Shown one piece after another: positions 23,165 through 32,950 of a stretch of 64,000 bases of DNA. The DNA comes from Psychrobacillus sp042944905 (GTDB lineage: Bacteria; Bacillota; Bacilli; Bacillales_A; Planococcaceae): NCBI RefSeq assembly GCF_042944905.1, contig NZ_CP168496.1:682001-746000 (forward strand), written 5' to 3'. Made by a program: the position numbers and the translations under genes. The number at the start of each line of letters is the position of its first letter. Within the stretch, counting starts at the first letter, position 1. The notes beneath the pieces were generated by a model. It was not told the DNA's origin and did not search any database. It saw nothing but the letters and a program-made list of their open reading frames with translations.

Positions 23165-25876
23165 TCAAATTGACAATGTCAATAAATCTTGCAAATCGGC
23201 ATCGGACATTTCAGTAATCCATTGACTAGAGTGAATTAATTCTTCAGACAACGCTTGTTTTTCGATAAGTAACTTATCAATTTTTTCTTCAATTGTACCA
23301 ATCGTTATAAATTTATGCACATGTACGAAGTTTGTTTGTCCGATTCGATAGGCGCGATCCGTTGCTTGATTTTCAACGGCTGGATTCCACCAACGATCGG
23401 CGTGCAGTACATGACTTGCAGCAGTTAAATTTAACCCAGTTCCTCCAGCTTTCAATGATAAAAGAAAAACAGGAAATTCCTTTGCTTGAAAGGCTTCGAC
23501 TAAATGATCGCGCTGGTTCTTCGGCATACTACCGGTTAAAAATGGAGCATCGATTTCATATAACTCTGTTAAACAATGCTGCAACAAGTGACCCATTCCA
23601 ATATATTGTGTAAAGATGAGACACTGCTCACCGCGCGCTGCAATTTCTCCTGCAAGTGTAACAATACGGGCAAGTTTCTCGGAACGCTCCATCATATCAT
23701 CTGCATCATCAAATGGCTCCTTCAAGTAGAGCGCAGGATGATTACAAAGCTGTTTTAACTTACTAAGCATTTTCAAAATTAGCCCTTTTTTCTCAAATCC
23801 AGAAAGCGTGTCGAGTTTACTAACTGTTTCTTGGATAAGCGATTCATACAAGGCTGCTTGCTCGGTTGTTAATGCACAATATTCTCGTTGCTCCAATTTT
23901 TCAGGCAAGTTAAGAAGTAATTCTGGATCTTGTTTCGTTCTTCTCATCAAGAAAGGCTGAATTTTCACACGTAGTTTATGTTTGGTCGTATCAGAATCAT
24001 CGCGTTCAATCGGTACAATATAATTTTCTTGAAACTTGCGAAATGATCCTAAGTATCCTTTATGAATAAAATCAAATATGGACCATAATTCAGATAATCT
24101 ATTTTCAACAGGTGTACCAGTTAACGCAATATGATGGGCCCCTGTTAGTTTGCGGATGGCGCGGGACTGTTTCGTATGCATATTTTTAATATTTTGTGCT
24201 TCATCCAATGTGATACTGGACCAAACAATCTCTTGCAGAGATTCAATATCCTGCATCGCAGTACCGAAAGTCGTAATGACAATGTCGGCAGTTTGATCGA
24301 TTTCTTTCGTACGAGCATTCCCATAATGCGTTTGTACATTTAAAGAGGGAGCGAATTTTGCCAACTCTTTTTGCCAGTTTCCAAGTACGGAAGTGGGACA
24401 AATGATTAAAGAAGGAGCAGACTGCTCTTGTTTCTCATGTACATGCAATAAATAGGAGATCAATTGGATCGTTTTTCCAAGTCCCATATCATCCGCTAAA
24501 CAAGCACCAAACTGTTCATTTCGCATGAATACGAGCCATTCGAGTCCAAGTTGTTGATATGGTCGAAGGGAAGTCAATAAATTTGGAGAAACTTGGACTT
24601 CTGGGAATCCTTTTTTCTCTGATAATTGCTCCATCAGTGATTGCAGTGATTTCTGTAACTCAAATTGAAATAAAGGATCTTCATTTGACCGTTCATCATC
24701 GTCTAAAACTAGCGCAATTTCTTCGGGAATTTCTCGGAATAAAAGCTCTTTTACAGTCCAGTTTTCATCTTCTGATTTTTTCATTAATTCTCTAATTTCG
24801 TGCATCCATGCAGCATCTATACGGAACCATTCATTTCCTGCTTGAATATAGGAACGGTTTTCATTGACAAGTTGTTGGAAATCTTCCGAAGAAATCTCTT
24901 GACCATTCAATGAAAAACTCCAGTCAAACTTCAAGATTTCATTGAGACCAGCAGCGGTTTTATACGTATTCGCAGTTTTGGCAATACTTTTGACACGCAT
25001 CTTCGTTTCTTTTACAGCCTTTAACCAAGTAGGAAGAACAATTTCGAATCCAAGTGCTTGTAGTTTCACAAGGTCATCTCGAAGAAAGATTCGTACCTCT
25101 TCATCCGACAATGTAGCTGAGAAGAAAGTTTCGGTATTTAGTTGATCAATCGAAAAAATGAGCGAGAATATTTTCGTTTGTGTTTCCTTAATATAAGCAC
25201 CAAATTCACTCCATTTGTCCGGCAATGCATCCTTAATTAGTGAGGTCTTTTTCCGAAAAGCGGGGGTCCAGTAAACACTACTTTTCTTACCGCGAACAAC
25301 CGTTTCTAATAGCCATGTGTCGTCAAGTGCTTCTGGTTCAGAAAGCCTTAATGCGACCAATAAATTCGGATGAGTGGCTTGAGATTTAATTGGCCATCCA
25401 CCTTGTTCGAAAAAAGGAACAAGTGAAGGAACATCTTCCATCGTTAATCCTGCTTGATAAAGCTTTTGTTTGACAGCATTCGCTAATAGAATTTTCCCGT
25501 TTTCATCGATGGGCGCAGTCGTTTCAATAGTATCCCCATCCAATTTTAGCTGGCTCCATAATTCAGGAGTCAACCAAATGCTTGCTGCTTGTCTAAATGT
25601 TTGAAGCCAATTTTCAGAATCCGAGTTCGCTCCTGTGAATGAAATAAAAGGATGAGATTTGCCCGAGAATAGCTCCATTATTTCGACAGGAGTGGCAATT
25701 AAGGCATTTTCTTCGATTTGTGCGAGTAATCCGAAGAAACTTTCTCGATGATTAATATACAAAGAGGGTACCCATTGTTCGGCAGCTGATCCCATGGATA
25801 TTAGGTGGAAATTTCCGTTTTCTGTAACATTTACTTTTAAAGGTAGTTCTTTATTAATAGACAAAGGTTGAGTCAT
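23165..25876 (-). CDS. ywqA: SNF2-family helicase YwqA
   Basis: A 903-residue Snf2/Swi2-type ATPase. Helicase motifs are clear in the C-terminal half: LADDMGLGKTIQ (Walker A), SITLDEAQNIKN (DEAQ-type Walker B), ALTGTPVENRLSELWS, LSLKAGGTGLNLTAA and DRAYRIGQ (motif VI). The N-terminal half is the bacterial SNF2 N-domain. ATG at 25876 overlaps the last codons of ywqB, so the two are translationally coupled. Such pairs may act on protein-DNA complexes, but the role in Bacillus is not settled. Confidence 0.92.
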   Translation of the reverse strand: MTQPLSINKELPLKVNVTENGNFHLISMGSAAEQWVPSLYINHRESFFGLLAQIEENALIATPVEIMELFSGKSHPFISFTGANSDSENWLQTFRQAASIWLTPELWSQLKLDGDTIETTAPIDENGKILLANAVKQKLYQAGLTMEDVPSLVPFFEQGGWPIKSQATHPNLLVALRLSEPEALDDTWLLETVVRGKKSSVYWTPAFRKKTSLIKDALPDKWSEFGAYIKETQTKIFSLIFSIDQLNTETFFSATLSDEEVRIFLRDDLVKLQALGFEIVLPTWLKAVKETKMRVKSIAKTANTYKTAAGLNEILKFDWSFSLNGQEISSEDFQQLVNENRSYIQAGNEWFRIDAAWMHEIRELMKKSEDENWTVKELLFREIPEEIALVLDDDERSNEDPLFQFELQKSLQSLMEQLSEKKGFPEVQVSPNLLTSLRPYQQLGLEWLVFMRNEQFGACLADDMGLGKTIQLISYLLHVHEKQEQSAPSLIICPTSVLGNWQKELAKFAPSLNVQTHYGNARTKEIDQTADIVITTFGTAMQDIESLQEIVWSSITLDEAQNIKNMHTKQSRAIRKLTGAHHIALTGTPVENRLSELWSIFDFIHKGYLGSFRKFQENYIVPIERDDSDTTKHKLRVKIQPFLMRRTKQDPELLLNLPEKLEQREYCALTTEQAALYESLIQETVSKLDTLSGFEKKGLILKMLSKLKQLCNHPALYLKEPFDDADDMMERSEKLARIVTLAGEIAARGEQCLIFTQYIGMGHLLQHCLTELYEIDAPFLTGSMPKNQRDHLVEAFQAKEFPVFLLSLKAGGTGLNLTAASHVLHADRWWNPAVENQATDRAYRIGQTNFVHVHKFITIGTIEEKIDKLLIEKQALSEELIHSSQWITEMSDADLQDLLTLSI

Positions 25877-27453
25877 AATGGCAAGTTTCCTTTCTCTATT
25901 TCTTGTTGTAGTGCACGCAGACGGCGATATTTTTCACGAATCGTCTCCACATATTCATTCCAAAAATCCGTATCATTCGTTTTTTTTGCTACTTGTTTCA
26001 TTTTCTTCCAAATTCGAATAGCTTGCTTGTAACTATAACGATTTTTTTCCAAAATGAAGCGCATGGCGTAGTGGTGATAAAGCGGCAATAATACCTCGGG
26101 AGCTTCTTCTTTCACAATTGAAAGACCACATGCTTCCGCATATTCTAGTGAGGAATTCGCGGATTGATGCAGCGCCATCCAGTCATGGTAACGTTTTTCT
26201 TTTAGGAGTAAATTTGAATAAGATTGAATGCCATACAACCCAAATGACTGGTATAAATTCTCGAGTTCATTCGTTTTCAATTGAATCGAATCAAATAGTA
26301 TTTCCAATCGGCGAATAAGCATTACTCTTGATGGGTTTAAAGCTATTTCATTTAAATAGGAAGGAACATGTGGCAATAATTTTCGAGCGAGCTCTTTTGC
26401 CAAGTCTTTGTTGGAAGCATGAAGAGCCTTTTCACACACTTCGACCCATTCCAAAAGCTGCTCTGATTCCATTAGGTCAGCAGCTTCTAGTAAATCATCT
26501 ATTCGAGACAACATAATATAAAAATAGGGAAGTACCATATTTAAAGGAATATCGTCTTCTGTTTTTTCAAGCGTTTGTAAATAAGCAACCTCTTTTTCAC
26601 GCGTTGCTTTATCCACCACAAGCGCATCCCAGAAGGACAAATATATATGCTTGCGATAGCTGATGAAAGATTCCATTTCAAAATAGAAGTTGCGAACGCG
26701 TTTCATCATTTCTTCATAAAACGTATCTGCAGCAAATAATCGTGGTTTAGACGCCAATTGTGCCAATGTATCATCTAATTCTTCCACATATTCTTTCAGA
26801 AAATAAAGTACCCGATTGCGCATATTCGATTCCGCAAATGGTTCCAAATAGGGCCAAACTTTCATTAAAACGACAAGATCTACATACACATCGAAAATGG
26901 GTTGCCATTCCCGTTCAAATGGCCGCGACTTTCGAATTTGTTTTTTTAAATCTTGGACCGCAAATTCTAAAAGATAAAAACTATTCGGCGGATAGTTGGA
27001 AATGAATTTCCGGAAAAAGTTATCAACGAGGATATCCCAACTCCTCGGACTACGCTCATCTCTCAACAACGTCAACTGAGCCTGGTCCGCAGTAGAACGC
27101 CAATTGGAAATCCACGTAGATAGCGAATCATTTTGCTGATACAAATAAAAAATGGACGCAACAATATGACGACATGGCTTGTGCATCGGGCAAGGACAGC
27201 TATAGGAATCCGTCAAAATATGATAAGTAATTTCTATATTACTGACATCTCTTACACTAAAATCAACCCGATGCTCTTGCGGATAATAATTGGTAATCGA
27301 CACAACGCCATTACGGACAAAAAATGCTGCACGACGAACAAGCTCCTCATCCTCTAATATTGCAGGATGGAACTTCTTCTGTATCGTCTGCATCGACAGG
27401 TCTATATACTTTTTATAATGTGCTGCTAATTTTTGGTACGAAGTAAGGGTCAA
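25873..27453 (-). CDS. ywqB: SWIM zinc-finger protein YwqB
   Basis: A 526-residue protein with an N-terminal SWIM zinc finger of the CxC-x5-CxH type (CPCPMHKPCRH) followed by a long helical region. I place the start at the TTG at 27453, which has AGGAGAG 7-8 bases upstream; an in-frame ATG at 27489 lacks a ribosome binding site. It overlaps ywqA by 4 bp. The SWIM protein and SNF2 helicase form a conserved pair; in other bacteria such pairs occur with DNA-processing functions. Confidence 0.82.
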   Translation of the reverse strand: MTLTSYQKLAAHYKKYIDLSMQTIQKKFHPAILEDEELVRRAAFFVRNGVVSITNYYPQEHRVDFSVRDVSNIEITYHILTDSYSCPCPMHKPCRHIVASIFYLYQQNDSLSTWISNWRSTADQAQLTLLRDERSPRSWDILVDNFFRKFISNYPPNSFYLLEFAVQDLKKQIRKSRPFEREWQPIFDVYVDLVVLMKVWPYLEPFAESNMRNRVLYFLKEYVEELDDTLAQLASKPRLFAADTFYEEMMKRVRNFYFEMESFISYRKHIYLSFWDALVVDKATREKEVAYLQTLEKTEDDIPLNMVLPYFYIMLSRIDDLLEAADLMESEQLLEWVEVCEKALHASNKDLAKELARKLLPHVPSYLNEIALNPSRVMLIRRLEILFDSIQLKTNELENLYQSFGLYGIQSYSNLLLKEKRYHDWMALHQSANSSLEYAEACGLSIVKEEAPEVLLPLYHHYAMRFILEKNRYSYKQAIRIWKKMKQVAKKTNDTDFWNEYVETIREKYRRLRALQQEIEKGNLPL

Positions 27454-27654
27454 ACAAATCTCTCCTATGAAAAAAGGCTTTCCTTCCATTATACGTATAA
27501 ATCAGCATTATTAAAAGGCATAGCTCATAACCCTTCAAAAAACATTGGCGTCGCCGCCCGATACGAGAGCACTGGCCGACAAATAACAACAAAAAGAAAA
27601 GCCTATGCCATAGAATTTCTGCAAAACTACCTGGCAGAAAAACGAGCAAAAGCT

Positions 27655-28053
27655 TTAAATATCATCTATTTTTTTTATTTTCTGTAGCAAACTTTCCGCA
27701 TCTTTTTTTTCAAGGGAATTTAAACGACTTAATAAGTTGCGGAATTCCTTTGAATCGTAAAGTTCCAGCTTAAGCACATTTTGAAACGCCGTAATATACC
27801 GGCTTTTATTTTCTCTTGCTTCAAGACCTGGGTTACTACTCTTTTGACGCGTATCTTCAAGCATATCCATAAACATGTCCCTTGGAATTGCATACACACT
27901 TCTTAGTTTTGGCAACAATTGTATTGGAATCTCTAATTTACCTAACTCATATTTGGACAAGGCTGAGTGGTCAATGCCAAGTCGATCTGCGGCTTCGATT
28001 TGCGTAATATCTAATTGTTCTCGATATTCTCGAATATGTTCATTAAAAGGCAT
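27655..28053 (-). CDS. XRE-family transcriptional regulator
   Basis: A 132-residue protein with an N-terminal Cro/C1-type helix-turn-helix (REQLDITQIEAADRLGIDHS then ALSKYELGK, residues about 10-45) and a helical C-terminal part rich in Lys, Glu and Leu. ATG at 28053 behind AAAGGGGGTAGTCAT. It is divergent from the unknown gene at 28225, with 171 bp between them, so it may control itself and that gene. Confidence 0.8.
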   Translation of the reverse strand: MPFNEHIREYREQLDITQIEAADRLGIDHSALSKYELGKLEIPIQLLPKLRSVYAIPRDMFMDMLEDTRQKSSNPGLEARENKSRYITAFQNVLKLELYDSKEFRNLLSRLNSLEKKDAESLLQKIKKIDDI

Positions 28054-28224
28054 ATGACTACCCCCTTTATTAATGAAACAAGAATATCGAAATAATGATT
28101 GAGAACTATAAAAATCGCCATATTTGCGATTATAAAATAATCTGTCAAATTTTGTTGTATAAAAATAATATACATCCTGTTACAGTGGTGTTAATATTAG
28201 GGATTAACAAAAAAAGGAAGGGAA

Positions 28225-28605
28225 GTGGAAGAGGTAGATAAAATCCAGTTTTATATACCTTCATTATTAGATTTTCTAGATCATCATAAGAATATGTGGT
28301 TAGAAGAAATAAGAATAGTTGGCGTTAAAACAAGAAATGTTAAATATTTTATTGGTCACTCCAATCAACAAATGACACGTATCGAAAAAATAGTAGCTGA
28401 AGATTTTACTATTTACGACCTTGAGCTCGATTTCCAAAAGAAAACGCTCTCATTTTATTTAGATAGTGTTGTCATGCCTTCCCACTCTATCATTCTGCAA
28501 AAAGTGTTTCAAACTTTTTTAGTACGATATAGCGCTAGAAAAGTAGGTTTTTTCCTGTACGCATCCGGAAGAAATAGACCTCAAACAGCAAAGGTATTAA
28601 CATAA
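28225..28605 (+). CDS. Protein of unknown function
   Basis: A 126-residue protein, GTG start at 28225 behind AAAAAGGAAGGGAA. No signal peptide or membrane segment; mixed hydrophobic/charged composition compatible with a small cytoplasmic alpha/beta fold. I do not recognise a family. It is divergent from an XRE regulator and followed by a hairpin at 28619. Codon use is like that of its neighbours. Confidence 0.6.
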   Translation: MEEVDKIQFYIPSLLDFLDHHKNMWLEEIRIVGVKTRNVKYFIGHSNQQMTRIEKIVAEDFTIYDLELDFQKKTLSFYLDSVVMPSHSIILQKVFQTFLVRYSARKVGFFLYASGRNRPQTAKVLT

Positions 28606-28618
28606 TATAAATATTCTA

Positions 28619-28645
28619 AAGCGAATACATATTGTGTTCGCTTTT
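28619..28645 (+). terminator. Probable terminator after the 28225 gene
   Basis: AAGCGAA / TTCGCTT arms with an internal partial pairing (ACA/TGT) and a short T tract. Confidence 0.6.
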
Positions 28646-28652
28646 CCTATAT

Positions 28653-28682
28653 TTGCACTACACCAAATTTTTGAAATATGAT
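28653..28682 (+). promoter_or_regulatory. Candidate sigma-A promoter for the IDEAL-domain gene
   Basis: TTGCAC at 28653-28658 and TATGAT at 28677-28682, 18-bp spacer, 42 bp before the start codon. Confidence 0.55.
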
Positions 28683-28724
28683 AAACTAATAGTAATCAGA
28701 AAATTCTAAAATAGGAGGGTTATT

Positions 28725-29165
28725 ATGTTACTTGTACAATTAATGAAACCATTTTATATAAAGCAAGAGGATGGACGGATAAAGTTAGTTTTTGCGTATC
28801 AATATTTTTCTATAAAAAAAGACGATGAATTATTCCACTTTATTCCAGTTGAAGGAAAAGAAATTATTGTAAATGCAAAAACCATGCAAGTCGAAAACTT
28901 ATCGGAAGTGTTCGTCTTCCAAAAAGGAAATCGGTTTTTACGTTTACCACTTTATCAATTATTACTAGTTTCTGATATTCATACACACTTACTTTCTATC
29001 ATTGAATCAACAGATGAAAAGGACTCTACCTCATTTCTAATTGAAGGGGCGGAAGAAATGATTCAACAGTTAGAAAAAGAAAATTTTGATCGAATGATAG
29101 ACTATGCATTGATCCAAAGAAATGAAGCGTTATTCCAAGAACTACAAGCGTATAAAGAAATATAA
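28725..29165 (+). CDS. IDEAL-domain protein
   Basis: A 146-residue cytoplasmic protein. The C-terminus (about residues 124-145) reads MIDYALIQRNEALFQELQAY, fitting the IDEAL domain (PF08858) named after its conserved Ile-Asp-x-Ala-Leu pattern, found in small Bacillus proteins and in ComK-type partners. The N-terminal 120 residues are not recognised. ATG behind AAATAGGAGGGTTATT. Monocistronic: own promoter upstream and a hairpin downstream. Confidence 0.7.
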   Translation: MLLVQLMKPFYIKQEDGRIKLVFAYQYFSIKKDDELFHFIPVEGKEIIVNAKTMQVENLSEVFVFQKGNRFLRLPLYQLLLVSDIHTHLLSIIESTDEKDSTSFLIEGAEEMIQQLEKENFDRMIDYALIQRNEALFQELQAYKEI

Positions 29166-29200
29166 CGGAGGCTGTCACTATTGAACATATTTTATTATTA

Positions 29201-29240
29201 AAAAACACCTAACGAAAAATAAATTTCAATAGGTGTTTTT
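29201..29240. terminator. Bidirectional terminator
   Basis: AAAAACACCTA (29201-29211) and TAGGTGTTTTT (29230-29240) form a perfect 11-bp stem between the IDEAL gene (+) and the small - strand ORF. Confidence 0.8.
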
Positions 29241-29254
29241 ATATGTCAAAAAAA

Positions 29255-29359
29255 TTAAAAGGAAGTAAAAAAATAGAGAAATAAAACGAATCCACTAGAG
29301 CCAAGTATGCCAAACAAAATGTCCTCCCAACTTAATCTTATAAATTTGTCGATTTTCAT
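29255..29359 (-). CDS. Putative 34-residue membrane peptide
   Basis: The ATG at 29359 (- strand) has GGAGGG at an 8-base spacing. The product MKIDKFIRLSWED... has a charged N-terminus followed by one hydrophobic segment (ILFGILGSSGFVLFLYFF) and ends FTSF. A shared terminator lies just beyond the stop. The 66-codon longer frame includes non-coding sequence upstream of the binding site. Unknown function; could be a real small membrane protein or chance. Confidence 0.4.
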   Translation of the reverse strand: MKIDKFIRLSWEDILFGILGSSGFVLFLYFFTSF

Positions 29360-29487
29360 GTTCATTGCCCTCCATTCTTGTAAATTTCCCGGGAAATAGC
29401 ACGATTTTTGAATAAGTCGAGAAACAATAAAAAAAGTTTCAAATAGTTTCCCCAAAATTAATAAATCTATTCAACTAGATCTACAAA

Positions 29488-29522
29488 GAATTGTTACAGG
29501 TGCCAGGCACCTGTAACAATTC
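29488..29522. repeat. 35-bp perfect palindrome with GGTGCCAGGCACC centre
   Basis: GAATTGTTACAGGTGCC and its exact complement flank one central A. Related palindromes lie at 39734-39758 and 44219-44247. No T-run follows. Confidence 0.9.
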
Positions 29523-29608
29523 ACACGTAACATATTTGTAACAAAAGTCGGCATGGCGGAGATTTTTCTAGTATTATAGGTTTATATGCTTTAATAGGGG
29601 GAAATGAA

Positions 29609-30994
29609 ATGAAGAGGATTTCCGGTTTAGCTATTATTATGATGATTTTGAGTATTTTAGCGGTTCCTTTTTCTGTACTCGGGGCTCCGTTAGATGAAGT
29701 GAAGAAGATTGTGAGTGAAGATTATAAAGGAGAAATTCCTTCGAACTTGCAAAAACTAACAACGATTGATGCGATTATTGGACTGTTGGATCCATATTCT
29801 ACTTATTTTACGAAAGAGGAATTTGAGGCGTATACAAGCTCGATCAATAATACGACAACTGGGATTGGCGTTGTGATTGAAGAGCATAAAATGGGTATTC
29901 AGATTGTCAATACGTTCGAAGGTGGAGCAGCGATCGAAGCAGGCGTCATTCCAGGAGATATTATTACCGAGGTAGACGGTGTTTCTACCGAAAAAATGTC
30001 GATTCAGCAGGCTTCTTCACTAATAACCGGTAAAGAAGGCACAGTAGTTAAACTTGTAGTTTGGCATCCTACTACTCAAAAAAAAGAGACGTATAAGTTA
30101 ACGCGCAAGAAGTTTCAAGTGCCTGTTGTGACAAAGCAACTTCTTTATGGAAAGGTCGGTTATATCGCGATTAATTCGTTTTCAGATGATGGGGCGACTC
30201 TCGTTCAACAAGCAAAAAACGCGCTTCAAAAGCAAGGAGCAACTTCTTTTATTCTGGATTTAACAAATAACGGTGGTGGTTATGTACATACAGCAGAGGA
30301 GATGATTGGTTTATTTCCAGATAGTCCATATTCCTATTATCTTCAAACGAGAGGGCAATCTGGGCTGGTGAAATCGGTCCCACATACTTCTTTATTTCCA
30401 AAAAACACTAAAATCCTTGTAAATGGCTATAGTGCAAGTGCGTCTGAAATGACAGCAGCGGCCCTACTTGACCAAAAGTCGGCGACACTTTATGGGCAAA
30501 AGACGTACGGGAAAGGATCGATGCAGACATTTTATAATTTGTCGGATGGATCTTATTTAAAGTTGACCATAGCAAACTTCACCGGACCAAAAGGTACGAT
30601 TATCAATAAAACAGGAGTCCATCCTAATGTTGTGACGGCAGAAGGCAAAGAGCTTGCCAAAGCCCATTTAGATACAATCTTAGATGCAAATAAAACCTAT
30701 AAAAAGTTACCGGCATTATCCAATGTGCCAACAACCAAAGCATTTACCGTTACATTTTCAAGTGCAATAGAAGACAATAAACAACAGAAAAATATAGAAT
30801 TAGTAAAACTTGGCGGAACAAGCAGCGTTCCTATTACAATCAAACAAAACTCACCAAAGCAGTTCGTTGTAACGCCAAATGCACCATTAGAAAAAGGAGC
30901 AGCATACTTACTACTCATTCATCCGAAATTTCAGCCGAAAAACGGAAATGTGATGAAAAATGGTGCTTATGTGGAAGTAACTGTTCAACCATAG
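29609..30994 (+). CDS. Secreted S41 (C-terminal processing) peptidase
   Basis: A 461-residue protein. A hydrophobic signal segment (residues about 5-25) is followed by a PDZ domain (about 85-150: TGIGVVIEEHKMG, GVIPGDIITEVDGV) and the S41 protease core. The Ser-Lys dyad is S277 in NGYSASASEM and K302 in YGKGSMQ, 25 residues apart as in Tsp/CtpB. The last about 100 residues resemble an Ig-like surface domain (AFTVTFSSAIEDN...). ATG at 29609 behind AATAGGGGGAAATGA. It heads a three-gene operon with a membrane protein and an HlyD-like adaptor. Substrate unknown. Confidence 0.88.
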   Translation: MKRISGLAIIMMILSILAVPFSVLGAPLDEVKKIVSEDYKGEIPSNLQKLTTIDAIIGLLDPYSTYFTKEEFEAYTSSINNTTTGIGVVIEEHKMGIQIVNTFEGGAAIEAGVIPGDIITEVDGVSTEKMSIQQASSLITGKEGTVVKLVVWHPTTQKKETYKLTRKKFQVPVVTKQLLYGKVGYIAINSFSDDGATLVQQAKNALQKQGATSFILDLTNNGGGYVHTAEEMIGLFPDSPYSYYLQTRGQSGLVKSVPHTSLFPKNTKILVNGYSASASEMTAAALLDQKSATLYGQKTYGKGSMQTFYNLSDGSYLKLTIANFTGPKGTIINKTGVHPNVVTAEGKELAKAHLDTILDANKTYKKLPALSNVPTTKAFTVTFSSAIEDNKQQKNIELVKLGGTSSVPITIKQNSPKQFVVTPNAPLEKGAAYLLLIHPKFQPKNGNVMKNGAYVEVTVQP

Positions 30995-31009
30995 AGGGGG
31001 AACAATGGA

Positions 31010-31687
31010 ATGTTTTTTGAATTTCGATTTTGGAAAAGTTTTTTCAATCAAAATGAATTGATTGAATCACTAAATAATACAACGATGCGCCATTTTGAAA
31101 AGCGTGTCTGGCTAGTAGCATTTTTAGGTATTTTGCTTTACGCACTTCAAGATATTTGGGGAATGCATACCGAATCCCTTACCGCCATTTTTGTAAATGG
31201 TTACACAGATACGTATTCAGTCGCAAGAATTGCTTCCTTATTAGGAGCAATCATTTGGTCAATCCTATTCATAGCGTTTCACTTTTTCGGAATGGCGTTT
31301 TTATACCATAAAATTACAGCCGTTGACTTGTCCAAAGTGGCCGTTTTGCAATTGTTTGTAGTGGCTTTATTGTTAATGGAAAAAGCACTAATCTTCTTCA
31401 TCTTTGCAATCGTTGGCTATACAACTGACTATTCGTTACTTTCTTTCGGTCCGCTAGCGGCAACGTATATAGACAATGAATTCTTTATTTATTTCTTCAA
31501 TCAATTAACGCTCATAACTGCTTTCACAATCGCGATACAATTTCAGTTTTTGCGTGCATTTACGAAGATGTCAGCTCGGAATCTATTAATTATTTTAATA
31601 GTAGTCCAAATCGTTCTCGCATTAATTTCTGCAACATTTAGCGTACTCCCATTGCAAACTTGGTTTGAAGGAGGGGAACTGTCGTGA
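31010..31687 (+). CDS. Polytopic membrane protein, unknown
   Basis: A 225-residue protein with about five hydrophobic segments (LVAFLGILLYAL, LLGAIIWSILFIAFHFFGM, LQLFVVALLLMEKALIFFIF, LTLITAFTIAIQF, LLIILIVVQIVLALI). Architecture recalls Yip1-type membrane proteins, but I cannot assign a family. It follows the S41 peptidase by 15 bp and overlaps the adaptor gene by 4 bp (GTGA), so the three are a single unit. Possible role in anchoring or exporting something processed by the peptidase is only inference. Confidence 0.7.
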   Translation: MFFEFRFWKSFFNQNELIESLNNTTMRHFEKRVWLVAFLGILLYALQDIWGMHTESLTAIFVNGYTDTYSVARIASLLGAIIWSILFIAFHFFGMAFLYHKITAVDLSKVAVLQLFVVALLLMEKALIFFIFAIVGYTTDYSLLSFGPLAATYIDNEFFIYFFNQLTLITAFTIAIQFQFLRAFTKMSARNLLIILIVVQIVLALISATFSVLPLQTWFEGGELS

Positions 31688-32943
31688 ATAAAGTCATTAC
31701 AATCGGTATTGCAATCATTGTCTCCACTTTCATTGCGACAAATGCCATTCTATTATTTTCAACTAATAGCCAACTGAGTCGTAGCTATTATGTTAGTGAA
31801 TACGATCGTGTACACGAAAATACATACACAAAAGAGCTTGAAAAAGAAGCGGTCGTAGTTCCTGCAAGCGAAACGACAATAACAATTGAAGCAGCTTTAG
31901 TCAGTAATCTAACAGTTACTCCAGGAGACAAAGTCCAAGAAGGCGCTGAACTAGCGCAATTAAAAACGGAAACAGCAGACAAACAGCGTTCACTTTGGGA
32001 ATCAGAGCAACAAGCGTATACACAGGAACAAACCCAGTTGCAACAAATTCTTGACTCACTTGAATCGGACCGTGCAGGAGCTAACTCGACCTCGTATGGA
32101 AACGCATCCACAACTGGAAACATGACGGATGAGGTAATGGATGTCAATGTCCAAGTGGAGGTAAATGTCTCACCAGAAGGCAACTTCGCACAGGCAATTG
32201 CCCAAACGGAACAAAAACTCGCAGAAGTCGCTCGCAAGTTACAAATCGTCAACACCCAGCTTAGCCAAGAAACAAGCACACTCGCTATGCTCAGCCCATT
32301 TGAAGGAAACGTAGCAAGCATTGAAGAAAAAAACGGACTATATTTCATCACGATTTATTCCAATGAAAAATCAGTCCTCACGTTCGTGAATGAAGCAGAG
32401 TGGCATGACATTGCAGAAGGGCAAAAAGTAATGAACCACTCCGCGCATAAAGAAGATATTATAGAAGGAACCATCTTGGCTAAAACGGAGGTACCAGCAA
32501 CCCATTCCGCGTGGCTTAAAGCATACAAACAATTTGACAATAAAACCAAAGCACCTTTATACGAAGTACGCATTCAATTAAATGATGCGCTAGAAACATT
32601 GCCATTCGCAGCAAACATAAACTCCATCATCAGCACGAATGAAGCGGAAAATGCAGTACGAGTAAATTCTAACTGGCTACTAAATAGATCCAAGCAAACT
32701 GCCGAAATATACACATTAACAAACGAAGGACACATCGTGCGTAACCCAGTAACTGTGCCCTTTGACTTAGAACAATCTGCTATCCTATCTGTAGGATTAG
32801 AAAATGAAATGGTCGTACTAAACGCTGAACCAAAAAGAGAAGAATCACGCGCATTCCTTCCACTCCCATTAGACCTTCCTACATGGAACAGCATCAAAGC
32901 AGTCGGCTGGAAAGACTATCTAAGATACTTAACTTACAAATAA
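31684..32943 (+). CDS. HlyD/RND-type membrane fusion (adaptor) protein
   Basis: A 419-residue protein with one N-terminal membrane anchor (ITIGIAIIVSTFIATNAILLF), a lipoyl/barrel-sandwich half (ALVSNLTVTPGDKVQEGAELAQL), a long coiled-coil hairpin (about residues 95-205) and the second half (LAMLSPFEGNVASIEE), then a beta-barrel. The coiled-coil hairpin is interrupted by an Asn/Thr/Gly-rich insert around NSTSYGNASTTGNMTD. GTG start at 31684, overlapping the previous stop, behind GAAGGAGGGGAACT. In Gram-positives such proteins usually serve ABC transporters; no ABC gene is next to it. Confidence 0.78.
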   Translation: MNKVITIGIAIIVSTFIATNAILLFSTNSQLSRSYYVSEYDRVHENTYTKELEKEAVVVPASETTITIEAALVSNLTVTPGDKVQEGAELAQLKTETADKQRSLWESEQQAYTQEQTQLQQILDSLESDRAGANSTSYGNASTTGNMTDEVMDVNVQVEVNVSPEGNFAQAIAQTEQKLAEVARKLQIVNTQLSQETSTLAMLSPFEGNVASIEEKNGLYFITIYSNEKSVLTFVNEAEWHDIAEGQKVMNHSAHKEDIIEGTILAKTEVPATHSAWLKAYKQFDNKTKAPLYEVRIQLNDALETLPFAANINSIISTNEAENAVRVNSNWLLNRSKQTAEIYTLTNEGHIVRNPVTVPFDLEQSAILSVGLENEMVVLNAEPKREESRAFLPLPLDLPTWNSIKAVGWKDYLRYLTYK

Positions 32944-32950
32944 ACCAATC

